Positions 27,508 through 35,497 of a DNA stretch of 64,000 bases are shown here, piece by piece (position 1 is the first letter of the stretch; every line of letters begins with the position of its first letter). The stretch lies in the NCBI RefSeq assembly GCF_009720485.1, contig NZ_CP045245.1:310001-374000 (forward strand), given 5' to 3'. This DNA is from Cellulomonas sp. JZ18. Lineage in GTDB: Bacteria; Actinomycetota; Actinomycetes; Actinomycetales; Cellulomonadaceae. Under the pieces are notes generated by a model. It was not told the DNA's origin. It did not search any database and was given only the letters and a program-made list of their open reading frames with translations. Both the position numbers and the translations under genes were made by a program.

Positions 27508-27885
27508 ATGAGCGAACACGTCGAGTACGAGGCCAGGACGGTCCGGCCCTACGCCGTGACCGGCGGTCGCGTGCGCTCGGCTCGCTCCGACCTGCCCCTC
27601 GAGGCGCTGGTCGAGGTCATGCCGGGTGCCGTGGCCAGCACGGGCCTGACGCCTGAGAAGCGCGCGATCATCCAGCACGCGTCGGCCGGGTACATCTCGG
27701 TCGCCGAGCTGTCGGCGCTCCTCCACCTGCCGCTCGGAGTGGTCCGGATCCTCGTGTCCGACCTCACCGACGCCAACTACGTGCGCGTGCACACCTCTCA
27801 GCCGGTCGAGGTCAACACCGGTGAGTCCCCCGCCCTGTCCCTGAGCGTGCTGGAGAGTGTTCTCAATGGCATTTCCGCCCTCTGA
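27508..27885 (+). CDS. DUF742 protein (conservon CvnC-like)
   Basis: 125-aa conservon component. The features are VRPYAVTGGRVRSARSDLPLEALVEV at the N-terminus and a predicted winged-helix segment (AGYISVAELSALLHLPLGVVRILVSDL). That segment suggests a DNA- or protein-binding role, although the family's biochemical function is not established. The coding end overlaps the GTPase gene by 20 bp, implying coupled translation in the fixed order kinase-roadblock-DUF742-GTPase. Confidence 0.93.
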   Translation: MSEHVEYEARTVRPYAVTGGRVRSARSDLPLEALVEVMPGAVASTGLTPEKRAIIQHASAGYISVAELSALLHLPLGVVRILVSDLTDANYVRVHTSQPVEVNTGESPALSLSVLESVLNGISAL

Positions 27886-28477
27886 CGCCGCCGTCGCCGC
27901 TCCGGCGGGGACCGCGGGCGCCGTTGCCCCCACCGTCGTCAAGATCGTCGTCGCCGGCGGGTTCGCCGTCGGCAAGACGACGTTCATCGGTTCCATCTCC
28001 GACATCGAGCCCCTCAACACCGAGGCCGCGATGACGGAGCACTCGGTCGGCGTCGACGACGCCGGCGGCGTGAGCGACCGCAAGACGACCACGACCGTCG
28101 CCATGGACTTCGGCCGCATCGCGCTGCCGGGCCAGCTGTGGCTGTACCTGTTCGGCACGCCGGGCCAGGACCGCTTCCTCTTCATGTGGGACGACCTGGT
28201 CCGCGGCGCCATCGGTGCCGTCGTGCTCGTCGACACCGACCGCCTCGACCAGTGCTTCCCGGCCGTCGACTACTTCGAGAGCCGCGGCATCCCGTTCGTC
28301 GTCGGCGTGAACTGCTTCGACGGCATCGCGAAGCACCAGCTCGAGGACGTGCGCGAGGCCCTGGCGATCCCCGCCCACGTGCCGGTGCTGTACACCGACG
28401 CGCGGTCGCGCGCCGCGACCAAGCAGGCGCTGATCGCGCTCGTGCAGCTCGCCATGGAGCGTCTGCGCTCCCGCTGA
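27866..28477 (+). CDS. Conservon small GTPase (CvnD-like)
   Basis: Ras-like GTP-binding protein of 203 aa that acts as the switch of the conservon. After about 25 flexible residues come G1 VAGGFAVGKTTFIGSI, a switch I region MTEHSVGVDD, and G3 LFGTPGQDRFLFMWDDL. The G4 position reads GVNCFDG instead of NKxD, as is usual for this family. The ATG at 27866 lies within the DUF742 gene; an in-frame GTG at 27857 is possible. There is no lipidation box. No cytochrome P450 (CvnE) follows, unlike some Streptomyces conservons. Confidence 0.93.
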   Translation: MAFPPSDAAVAAPAGTAGAVAPTVVKIVVAGGFAVGKTTFIGSISDIEPLNTEAAMTEHSVGVDDAGGVSDRKTTTTVAMDFGRIALPGQLWLYLFGTPGQDRFLFMWDDLVRGAIGAVVLVDTDRLDQCFPAVDYFESRGIPFVVGVNCFDGIAKHQLEDVREALAIPAHVPVLYTDARSRAATKQALIALVQLAMERLRSR

Positions 28478-28495
28478 CGCCCTGCCGCACCGCAC

Positions 28496-28529
28496 GACGG
28501 CCGGTTCCCCGCCCCGGGAGCCGGCCGTC
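28496..28529 (+). terminator. Terminator after conservon
   Basis: GACGGCCGGTTCCC (28496-28509) pairs with 28516-28529 over 14 positions with one G-U. The same arm sequence recurs at 30713-30744. Confidence 0.7.
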
Positions 28530-28689
28530 GGCGCGTCCGGTCACGGACCGTGTCCGAACTGCCGCCGGAAACCCCTCTCACGGCGCCCCGCGTCCCAGTA
28601 CTGTGCGGGCGACCGCCGGGCTCCCGGCGCCGTCGCCGCCGGCGGACCCCGACGCCGGGTCGTCCGTCCCGCCCCCCTGAGAAGGCCCC

Positions 28690-30686
28690 GTGAACCGCCC
28701 TCCCGCCCTCGGGCCGCGCCGCCGTCGGACCCTCCGCCCCTCCGCACGTCCGCCGCCGCGCTGCTCGCCGCGGCCCTCCTGCTCCCCGTCACGGCGGTCG
28801 GCGCCGTGGCCGCCCCCGCCGCCGTCCAGGAGCCCGCCGCCGGCGCAGCGGCACCGGCCGCCGAGCCGGAGCCCGCTGCTGCGGACGCGACCACCGCCCA
28901 GGAGCCGGCCGCCCCGTCCGAGCCGGCCGCGGGTGGCGACCGCGCCCCCGCGGCGCAGGCCGCGGCGGTCGGCACGGCGTCCCTGTCCGGCCGCGTCACC
29001 GACAGCACGGGCGCGCCGCTCGCGGGCGTGCAGGTGCACGTCGGTGACGCTGCGCCCGGCGACCCCGCACCCGAGACCGCCACGGACGGCACGTGGCGCG
29101 CGGAGGGTCTCGCGGCGGGCAGCTACCAGGTGCGTTTCACCCTGCTCGGCGAGACGCAGCCGTACGCGCTCTACTGGGACGGCACGCCCTACGGTTCGTG
29201 GACCGCGTCGTCCCCGATCACCCTCGCCGACGGCGAGGAGCGCACCGACGTCGGCGTGACGTTCGTCGACAACACCGTGAGCGGCACCGTCACCGGTGGC
29301 GGCGCGCGCGTCGAGGGCGCCCTCGTCGAGCTCTACCGGTCCCTCGTCGACGACGAGCCCGTGCAGACGGTCGTGACGGCGCAGGACGGCACGTGGACGG
29401 CGCGCTGGCTGCGTCCCGGCACCTACACGGTGCGCGTGGTCCCGCCGGCGGGCTCGGGCCTCGCGTCGGCGTGGTGGCAGCGCTCGGGCAACTCGTACGG
29501 GTCCGTGAGCTTCATGGCGGGCAGTCCCGCGCAGGCGCGCAGCGGCGTCGACGTCGCCCTCGTCGCGGGGTCGACGGTGACCGGGCGGGTCGTCGACGCC
29601 ACGGGCACCCCCGTCGTCGGCACGCAGGTGGGTCTGTGGGGCCGTTCGGGCCCGTTCCGCTTCCGGCTCGTCGACGTCGCCACCACGGACCAGGCGGGGA
29701 CCTACGTCTTCGGCGAGCTGGAGGCCGAGAGCTACACCGTGGGCCTGGCGGTGCCGGACCCGTCGTTCGTCGTCCCCGAGTTCCTCGGCGGCGCGCTCGA
29801 CGTGCGCGACGCGCGGTGGACCGAGGTCGCTGCCGACGCCGACGTGACGCTCGACGACCTCGTGCAGCGCGAGGGCGGGGTCGTCGGCGGCCGGATCGTC
29901 GGCGAGGACTGGGCGAACGTCGGGGTCTGGGTCGACGTCGTCGCGGAGGACGGCTCCGTGGTCACGTCGGTCTTCGCCGGCGAGGACAGGGACGACCTCG
30001 ACTTCGCGACGGAGGCGCTGCCGCCGGGCGCGTACCGCGTGCGCGCCTCGGTCGACGGCGGGTCGTACTGGTGGGCCGGCGGGAACAGCCTCGCGACCGC
30101 GCGTGTCCTCGACGTGCGGGCCGGCGCGATCGTCGACGACGTCGAGCTGGTGCTCGACCCCGCGCACCTCGCGCTGCCGCCCGCCCCTGCGGTCGACGAG
30201 CTCACCGACGCGGACCGTGGACCGCTCGGCCCCGTCGCGCCGACCCGCCCGGGCGGGACGGTGACGCTCACGGGCCTGACGGCCGACCTCGTCGTGCACG
30301 TGTGGCTGGGATCCAGCCCGGTCAGCCTCGGCTACCACGAGGTCGCCGCCGACGGCACCGTGCAGGTGACCGTGCCGACGGCGACCACGCCGGGCGCCCA
30401 CCGGCTGGTCGTGACCTACGCGGGCGGCGCGGTCATCGGCTGGGCGGACCTGACGGTCCTCGCCGAGCCCCTGCCGGGTGGGTCGGGTACCGCCGGCGGG
30501 ACGGCCGGTGGCGGTCCCGTGGCCGGCGCGGCCACGGGCACCGGCGCCGCTGCGGGGGCGCCGCGCTCCGGCGGGTTGGCGGCCACCGGTCTCGAGCTCG
30601 CCGCCGGCGCGGGCCTGGCGGCGGTGGGCATCGCGGCCGGCGCCGTGCTCGTCGCCCTGCGCCGGCGCGGCCGAACGGACGCGTGA
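28690..30686 (+). CDS. LAxTG-anchored surface protein with carboxypeptidase-regulatory-like repeats (frameshifted)
   Basis: Secreted wall-anchored protein, 665 aa after restoring one C at 28737-28740. This joins the GTG start at 28690 (AGAAGG upstream) to the signal peptide TSAAALLAAALLLPVTAVGAVA. An Ala/Glu/Pro linker is followed by several beta-sandwich repeats of CarboxypepD_reg/SpaA type, for example LSGRVTDSTGAPLAGVQVHV, TVSGTVTGGGARVEGALVEL, VTGRVVDATGTPVVGTQVGL and GGRIVGEDWANVGVWVDV. The C-terminus is a sorting signal: LAATG, hydrophobic stretch, then RRRGRTDA. LAxTG is the class E sortase motif of high-GC Gram-positives. No enzymatic domain; a structural or adhesive role is inferred. 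Confidence 0.8.
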
Positions 30687-30712
30687 CGACGGCGGGGCCC
30701 GCTGCGGCGCCC

Positions 30713-30744
30713 GACGGCCGGTCCCCCGCGTGGGACCGGCCGTC
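30713..30744 (+). terminator. Terminator after surface protein gene
   Basis: GACGGCCGGTCCC (30713-30725) pairs perfectly with 30732-30744; 6-nt loop. Confidence 0.75.
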
Positions 30745-30775
30745 GGCGCACCCGGCACCTGCTCCGCGGGGGCTC

Positions 30776-31243
30776 GTGCCCTCCCCTCGGCGGGTGCCCG
30801 GCAGGACGGTCCCGTCCCCGCGCCGCGTCCGCGCCACCGCCTACGCCGACGGCTCTGCGCTGTCCCGCTACCTGCCGGGCGCGCCCGAGCGCAGGGCGTG
30901 GACGGCGTGGGCGGCTCCGCGCGAGGCGGGCCTGGCCGTCTCCGTCGTCTCCCTCGTCGAGCTGCGCGTCACGGGCGCCCTGCTCGGGCACGACGCACGG
31001 GTCGCCGCCCTGGAGGCCGAGCTCCGGCTCGGAGCGGTCCGCCTGTCCGACCGCGCGGTCGAGCACGCGGCGCTGCTGCTCGACCGGTTGCCGCCGTTCG
31101 CGGCTCTGCACGTCGGCGCCACGCGCGCCGAGCCCGGCGTGCGCGTCCTCGCGACGTACGACGGGAGGACGGCCGCGGTCGCCGCGGAGCTCGGCCTGGC
31201 CGTCGTCACGCCCGGCCGCCCGGACGGGTGGTGGGCGTCCTGA
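30776..31243 (+). CDS. PIN-domain-like protein (degenerate VapC-type)
   Basis: 155 aa. YADGSALSRYLPG resembles the first acidic strand of PIN nucleases (YxDxSAL). VVSLVELRVTGAL supplies the second acidic residue. RVLATYDGRTAAVAAELGLAVVTPG resembles the final strand-loop with TYDxR. The segment corresponding to DALHLATA reads FAALHVGATRA, so one usual acidic residue is missing. No antitoxin gene adjoins it, which fits either an orphan RNase or a decayed toxin. The start is uncertain: GTG at 30776 or 30794. It lies just after the surface-protein terminator. Confidence 0.6.
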   Translation: MPSPRRVPGRTVPSPRRVRATAYADGSALSRYLPGAPERRAWTAWAAPREAGLAVSVVSLVELRVTGALLGHDARVAALEAELRLGAVRLSDRAVEHAALLLDRLPPFAALHVGATRAEPGVRVLATYDGRTAAVAAELGLAVVTPGRPDGWWAS

Positions 31244-31336
31244 CGTCCGTGCGGCGCGTGCCCCGTCGGTGACGCCCGCCGGCGCGGGGCAGGCCGGCCG
31301 CCGGGCCGGTGACGCGCGCCGCGACCGGACGCTGGC

Positions 31337-31342
31337 TAGCGT
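31337..31342 (+). promoter_or_regulatory. -10 element of SDR gene
   Basis: TAGCGT, 7 nt before the ATG at 31350. Confidence 0.6.
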
Positions 31343-31349
31343 CGCCGTC

Positions 31350-32147
31350 ATGACGCGCATCGACCTGGTCGGACGCACCGCCCTCGTCACGGGCTCCACG
31401 CAGGGCATCGGGGCGGCGATCGCCGCCGGGCTGGCCCGCGCCGGTGCCCGCGTCGCGGTGAACGGGCGGTCGGCCTCCTCGGTGGAGTCGGCCCTGGACG
31501 CCCTGCGCGCCGACGTGCCGGAGGGCGCGTTCGTCCCCGCGTCGGGGGACGTGACGACGGACGACGGCGTGGCCGCGGTGCGCGACGCCGTGCCGCACGT
31601 GGACGTGCTCGTCAACAACCTCGGCATCTTCGAGGCGCGCCCGGCGCTCGAGATCACGGACGACGAGTGGCGGCGCTTCTTCGAGGTCAACGTGCTCGCG
31701 GCCGTGCGCCTCACCCGCGCCTACCTGCCGGGCATGACCGCGCAGGGCTGGGGCCGGGTGCTGAACGTGGCGAGCGACTCGGCGGTGGTGATCCCGGCCG
31801 AGATGATCCACTACGGGATGTCGAAGACCGCGCTGCTCGCGGTGTCGCGCGGCTTCGCCAAGGAGGCGGCGGGGACGGGCGTCACCGTGAACTCCGTCAT
31901 CGCCGGGCCCACGCACACCGGGGGCGTGGAGGACTTCGTGTACTCGCTCGTCGACCGCGACCTGCCGTGGGACGAGGCGCAGCGCGAGTTCATGCGCCGG
32001 CACCGGCCGCAGTCGCTGCTGCAGCGCCTCATCGAGCCCGAGGAGATCGCGCACATGGTCGTCTACCTCGCCTCGCCGCTGGCGTCGGCGACCACGGGCG
32101 GCGCGCTGCGCGTCGACGGCGGGTACGTCGACGCGATCCTGCCCTGA
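31350..32147 (+). CDS. Short-chain dehydrogenase/reductase
   Basis: NAD(P)-dependent oxidoreductase of 265 aa with the classical SDR signature: TGSTQGIGAAIAAGLARAG (TGxxxGxG), VLVNNLGIF (NNxG), catalytic Ser within VASDSAVVIPAEMIHYGMSK, Tyr and Lys in YGMSK, then a C-terminal TGGALRVDGGYVD. An Asn-Gly-Arg after strand 2 (VNGRS) favours NADP. The ATG at 31350 is set by the leaderless promoter, although the frame extends to 31269. The substrate is unknown. It is convergent with the small membrane protein gene, 18 bp apart. Confidence 0.9.
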   Translation: MTRIDLVGRTALVTGSTQGIGAAIAAGLARAGARVAVNGRSASSVESALDALRADVPEGAFVPASGDVTTDDGVAAVRDAVPHVDVLVNNLGIFEARPALEITDDEWRRFFEVNVLAAVRLTRAYLPGMTAQGWGRVLNVASDSAVVIPAEMIHYGMSKTALLAVSRGFAKEAAGTGVTVNSVIAGPTHTGGVEDFVYSLVDRDLPWDEAQREFMRRHRPQSLLQRLIEPEEIAHMVVYLASPLASATTGGALRVDGGYVDAILP

Positions 32148-32165
32148 GCCGACGCCGCGACGGGG

Positions 32166-32525
32166 TCAGGCGGGCTCGGGGGCGTCCCAGTCCGTCAGCG
32201 CGACCGAGCCCGCGAGCAGCGCCGTCGTCGTCAGCCACAGCGCCCGTGCCTTCGGCTCCTTCGAGATGCCGGTGACCACCGGCAGGAGCACGTAGAGCGG
32301 GTCGGACAGCAGGTCGGCCGTGCGGTGCGCCTTGAGCGAGAGCACGGGCTTGAGCCCGAGCGGCGTGCGCGTGAGTGCGTTCACCACCGTGGCGACCGTG
32401 CCGAACGCACCGAAGAAGACCTTCGCGCGCGTGCTCATCGCGAGCACGTGGGGCACCGTCAGCAGGGCGCCGGCGACGCCGTAGTCGAGGGCGGCGTGGA
32501 CCGTGGGGGAGATCGGCTTCGTCAT
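32166..32525 (-). CDS. Small four-helix membrane protein
   Basis: 119 aa, predicted four membrane segments: AALDYGVAGALLTVPHVLAM, VFFGAFGTVATVVNAL, DPLYVLLPVVTGI and ALWLTTTALLAGSVAL. The start MTKPISPTVHAALDYGVAG recalls a widespread uncharacterised family. It is not DoxX by motif, and I cannot name a function. The ATG is preceded by CGGAGG, which also forms the spacer after a TAGCCT -10 element, so leaderless and Shine-Dalgarno-led starts are both possible. Confidence 0.7.
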   Translation of the reverse strand: MTKPISPTVHAALDYGVAGALLTVPHVLAMSTRAKVFFGAFGTVATVVNALTRTPLGLKPVLSLKAHRTADLLSDPLYVLLPVVTGISKEPKARALWLTTTALLAGSVALTDWDAPEPA

Positions 32526-32531
32526 CCTCCG

Positions 32532-32537
32532 AGGCTA
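32532..32537 (-). promoter_or_regulatory. -10 element of small membrane protein gene
   Basis: TAGCCT on the minus strand, 6 nt before the ATG at 32525. Confidence 0.5.
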
Positions 32538-32802
32538 GGAACGCCCGCGACGGCGCGACAGCCGAGGCGCCGAAGTGCGCCCCCGGCGGCGGTCGTCCAG
32601 CACGCCGAGGCCGGCGCTGCGCTCGGCGCTCCGGGAGCTGGAGGGCAGGCTGGAGGACCACGACCTCGACGCGAGGCCGTGTGCAGGAGGTCCGGCGCCT
32701 GCTCGCGCCGGCCACCGAGCGCCTGCTGCCGACGGGGTCGGACGAGCCGAGGCGGCGCACCCGTCCTGACCGGCGGTGCACGGCGTGTGGGAGACTGCCG
32801 CG
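32538..32802. other. Intergenic region with possible gene remnant
   Basis: No intact gene. Two plus-strand stretches look coding but lie in different frames: LRSALRELEGRLEDHDLDA (about 32620-32676) and VQEVRRLLAPATERLLPTGS (about 32692-32750). Together they could be a decayed or mis-sequenced small helical protein; evidence is weak. Confidence 0.3.
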
Positions 32803-32823
32803 CGCCGGTGCGCCGCACCGGCG
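32803..32823. other. Hairpin abutting the tRNA gene
   Basis: CGCCGGTGC (32803-32811), 3-nt loop, GCACCGGCG (32815-32823), ending one base before the tRNA. Could be a terminator for incoming transcription or a precursor structure. Confidence 0.4.
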
Positions 32824-32824
32824 A

Positions 32825-32914
32825 GGAGGGCTGGCTGAGCGGCCGAAAGCGACGGTCTTGAAAACCGTTAGCGCGGTGACCCCGTGCTCAAGGGTTCGAA
32901 TCCCTTGCCCTCCG
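32825..32914 (+). tRNA. tRNA-Ser(TGA)
   Basis: 90-nt class II tRNA. The acceptor stem GGAGGGC (32825-32831) pairs with GCCCTCC (32907-32913), discriminator G. The anticodon stem ACGGT/ACCGT encloses the loop CTTGAAA with anticodon TGA at 32859-32861. A long variable arm (about 32869-32889) and a T arm AAGGGTTCGAATCCCTT are present. CCA is not encoded. It reads UCA and related serine codons. Confidence 0.95.
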
Positions 32915-32960
32915 CTCCGCGGCCGCCGCCCTCCGCTCCGCGGCCGCCGCCCTCCGCTCC
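32907..32960 (+). repeat. 21-bp tandem repeat copying the tRNA 3' end
   Basis: Units at 32907-32927 and 32928-32948 are identical, and 32949-32960 is a partial third. Each begins GCCCTCCGCT, the acceptor 3' strand and discriminator of the tRNA. Confidence 0.85.
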
Positions 32961-33015
32961 CGGCGGCCCCGCCCCGCGGGTTCCCGTGCCGGGGGCAGCG
33001 GGCCATGATGGGGCG

Positions 33016-34425
33016 ATGACCCGCCGCGGGGGCACCGGGGGCACGCAGGCGCACGCGCCGGACGACGTGGTCGTCGTCGGCGCGAGCCTCGCGGGCCTGC
33101 TCGCCGCCGCTGCGCTCGCGCGGCCGGGGCGGCGGGTGACGGTCGTCGAGCGGGACGTCCTGCCGGACGACCCCGTCGCGCGCCGCGGCGTCCCGCAGGG
33201 GCGGCAGCCGCACGCGCTGCTCTACCGGTCGCTCGTCGCGATCGAGGAGCTGCTGCCCGGGTTCGGCGACGAGCTGCAGGCGGCGGGCGCGATCCCCGTC
33301 GACACGGGCCGGCTCGCGTGGCTCGGGGAGCTCGGCTGGTCGCCGGAGTCCTCGCAGTTCCCCGTGCTCTCGGCGTCGCGGCCGCTCATGGAGCACGTGG
33401 TGCGGGGGCGCGTTTGCCGGCTGCCCGGCGTGACGGTGCAAGGCGGCCTCCGCGTCGCGGGGCTGCGTCGCGCCGGGGACCCCGGCGGCCGTGCCCGGTG
33501 GTCCGTGGAGGTCGAGGGCGGTGACGCCCTGGCTGCCGACCTCGTCGTCGACGCGTCGGGGCGCTCGTCACGGCTGCCCGCGTGGCTCGCGGCGCTCGGC
33601 GTGCCGGCCGCCGACGTCGAGGAGGTCGACGCCCACCTCGGGTACGCGACGCGCGTCGTGCGGCTGCCCGTGGACGCGGTGGGCCCGGCGGGCGTCGTCA
33701 TCGCGCAGCTGCCGGGCAGCCCCGGCGGCATCACGCTGCCGGTCGAGGGCGGGCGCTGGCTCGTCACGGCCGCCGGCGCGGGTGACCAGCGGCCGCCCCG
33801 CGACCCCGGTGCCTGGCGGGCGTTCGTCGGCGCGCTGCGCGACCCGGCGCTCGCCGAGGTCGTCGACGCGGGCGAGCCGGAGGGGGACGTCGTCGTCCAC
33901 CGGCAGACCGCGAACGTGCGGCACCGGTACGACCGGGTGCGCGCGTGGCCGGGCGGGCTCGTCGTCGTCGGTGACGCCCTGTGCGCGTTCGACCCGGTGT
34001 ACGGGCAGGGGGTGGCCGTCGCGGCGCTGGAGGCCCTGGCGCTGCGGGACGCGGCACGGCGCGACGACCTGACGACCGCGCGCGGTGCGCGGCGGTTCCT
34101 GCGTCGTGCCGTGCGCGTCGGCGCCCTCCCGTGGGCGATCGCGACGGGGGAGGACCTGCGCCTGCCGACGTCGGACGGACGGGTCCCGCCGGTCGCCGCC
34201 CTCGCGAGCGCCTGGACGCGCGAGCTCGCCCGGCTCGGCACGCACGGGGACACCCTGGCCCAGACGACGCTGGCCGGGGTCTACCACCTCATGGCCTCGC
34301 CGCTGACGGTGTACCGGCCCGCGCTGGTCGCGCGCGTCCTGCGGGCGCGGCTGCGCGGGTACGGGCCGCCGGTGCCGCGGCCGCAGGTGCTGCGCGGTGC
34401 CGCGACGCGCGACGCCGTCGGCTGA
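33016..34425 (+). CDS. FAD-dependent oxidoreductase (squalene epoxidase/monooxygenase-like)
   Basis: Flavoprotein of 469 aa with the dinucleotide fold VVVVGASLAGLLAAAALARPGRRVTVVERD (GxGxxG variant GASLAG) near residues 18-47. RRGVPQGRQPHALLYR is typical of this uncharacterised actinobacterial group. LVVDASGRSSRLP and the second FAD motif LVVVGDALCAFDPVYGQGVAVAALEALALRD follow. It resembles geranylgeranyl-reductase and tryptophan-halogenase-like monooxygenases; the lysine of halogenases is not evident. The ATG at 33016 is preceded by CATGAT at leaderless spacing. Substrate unknown. Confidence 0.78.
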   Translation: MTRRGGTGGTQAHAPDDVVVVGASLAGLLAAAALARPGRRVTVVERDVLPDDPVARRGVPQGRQPHALLYRSLVAIEELLPGFGDELQAAGAIPVDTGRLAWLGELGWSPESSQFPVLSASRPLMEHVVRGRVCRLPGVTVQGGLRVAGLRRAGDPGGRARWSVEVEGGDALAADLVVDASGRSSRLPAWLAALGVPAADVEEVDAHLGYATRVVRLPVDAVGPAGVVIAQLPGSPGGITLPVEGGRWLVTAAGAGDQRPPRDPGAWRAFVGALRDPALAEVVDAGEPEGDVVVHRQTANVRHRYDRVRAWPGGLVVVGDALCAFDPVYGQGVAVAALEALALRDAARRDDLTTARGARRFLRRAVRVGALPWAIATGEDLRLPTSDGRVPPVAALASAWTRELARLGTHGDTLAQTTLAGVYHLMASPLTVYRPALVARVLRARLRGYGPPVPRPQVLRGAATRDAVG

Positions 34426-34436
34426 CGCGGCCCCTC

Positions 34437-34442
34437 TACCCT
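34437..34442 (+). promoter_or_regulatory. -10 element of Nudix-ASCH gene
   Basis: TACCCT, 7 nt before the GTG at 34450. Confidence 0.6.
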
Positions 34443-34449
34443 CACCAGG

Positions 34450-35397
34450 GTGCAGACACGGGTGGCGGCGTACGTGGTGGTCCTCGACGAGACCGCCGAG
34501 GGGCAGCGGGTGCTGCTCGCGCACTGGACGGCCGGGCGCCGGTGGACGCTCCCCGGGGGTGGCGTCGACCCCGGGGAGGACCCCGCCGACGCGGCCGTGC
34601 GCGAGGCCCGGGAGGAGACCGGGTACGACGTCGTGCTCGACGGGCTCCTGGGGGTCGACTCGCACGTGGTGCGCGCGGCGGACCGGGCCGACGGCGGGAG
34701 CGTGGACGCGCACGGCGTCTGCCTCGTGTACCGCGCGCACGTCGTCGGCGGCGCCCTGGCGGCGGAGGTCGACGGGTCCACCGACGCCGCCGCGTGGGTG
34801 CCGCTGGCGGACGTCGACGCGCTCGAGCGGGTCCCGCTGGTCGACGTCGCCCGCCGGATGGCCGGGCTGCCCCTGCCGCACCCGCCCGTCCCGGTGCGTG
34901 ACCCCGCCGACCCGGCGCCCCTCGACCGCGTCGCCGCAGCCGCGATGTGGGCGGACTACGTCGCCGCGCACCCCGGTGTCGCCGGCGACGAGTACGTCGT
35001 CGACCGGTTCGGCGACTCCGCCGCGCTGTCCGACGCGCTGCTCGAGGTCGTCCTCGCGGGGCGCAAGCGCGCGACGGCCGACCTCGTCGCGGAGTTCGCG
35101 GCCCGGGGGGAGCCGCTGCCGCGCATCGGGTCCCACTGGGTCGTGTGCGACGGTGCGGGCCGCCCGCGGCTCGTGCTGCGCAGCACCGACCTGCGGATCG
35201 CGACGTTCGGCGCGGTCGACGAGCGGTTCGCGTACGACGAGGGCGAGGACGACCGCACGCTGGACTCGTGGCGACGCGAGCACCGGCGCTACTGGCAGCG
35301 CACGTGCGCGGCCCGCGGTGCCGTGTGGAGCGAGGACGACGAGATCGTGCTGGAGCGCTTCGCCGTCGTCTGGCCGCCGGAGCACGCCGACGGGTGA
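34450..35397 (+). CDS. Nudix hydrolase fused to ASCH domain
   Basis: A 315-aa fusion. Residues 1-140 form a Nudix domain with an intact box: GGGVDPGEDPADAAVREAREETGYDV (GX5EX7REUXEEXGU), so it should hydrolyse a nucleoside diphosphate derivative. After a Pro-rich linker, residues 155-310 form an ASCH domain: DEYVVDRFGDSAALSDALLEVVLAGRKRATADL, then GSHWVVCDGAGRPRLVLRSTDLRI and ERFAVVWPPEHADG. ASCH domains are PUA-like and bind or hydrolyse modified nucleosides. The combination suggests clearing of damaged or modified nucleotides. The GTG start is leaderless. Confidence 0.88.
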   Translation: MQTRVAAYVVVLDETAEGQRVLLAHWTAGRRWTLPGGGVDPGEDPADAAVREAREETGYDVVLDGLLGVDSHVVRAADRADGGSVDAHGVCLVYRAHVVGGALAAEVDGSTDAAAWVPLADVDALERVPLVDVARRMAGLPLPHPPVPVRDPADPAPLDRVAAAAMWADYVAAHPGVAGDEYVVDRFGDSAALSDALLEVVLAGRKRATADLVAEFAARGEPLPRIGSHWVVCDGAGRPRLVLRSTDLRIATFGAVDERFAYDEGEDDRTLDSWRREHRRYWQRTCAARGAVWSEDDEIVLERFAVVWPPEHADG

Positions 35398-35497
35398 AAC
35401 GCGACGTTCACCCGGGCCGCCCGTACCGGGACGACGGGGACGCTCGTACGGTCGCGGTGAGCCCGCCCACCGGGGTGCGGGCAGCCGGGGGGGCACC

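Noticed and set aside
30776..31243. Complete VapBC toxin-antitoxin module
   Set aside because: Only a PIN-like protein with one missing acidic residue is present; no antitoxin gene adjoins it.
32620..32750. Small intact gene before tRNA-Ser
   Set aside because: Coding-like helices lie in two different frames with no start and no ribosome site; reported only as a possible remnant.
32825..34425. Integrated genetic island at tRNA-Ser
   Set aside because: No integrase, transposase or phage gene follows the tRNA, and neighbouring genes look like ordinary chromosomal genes in base composition.
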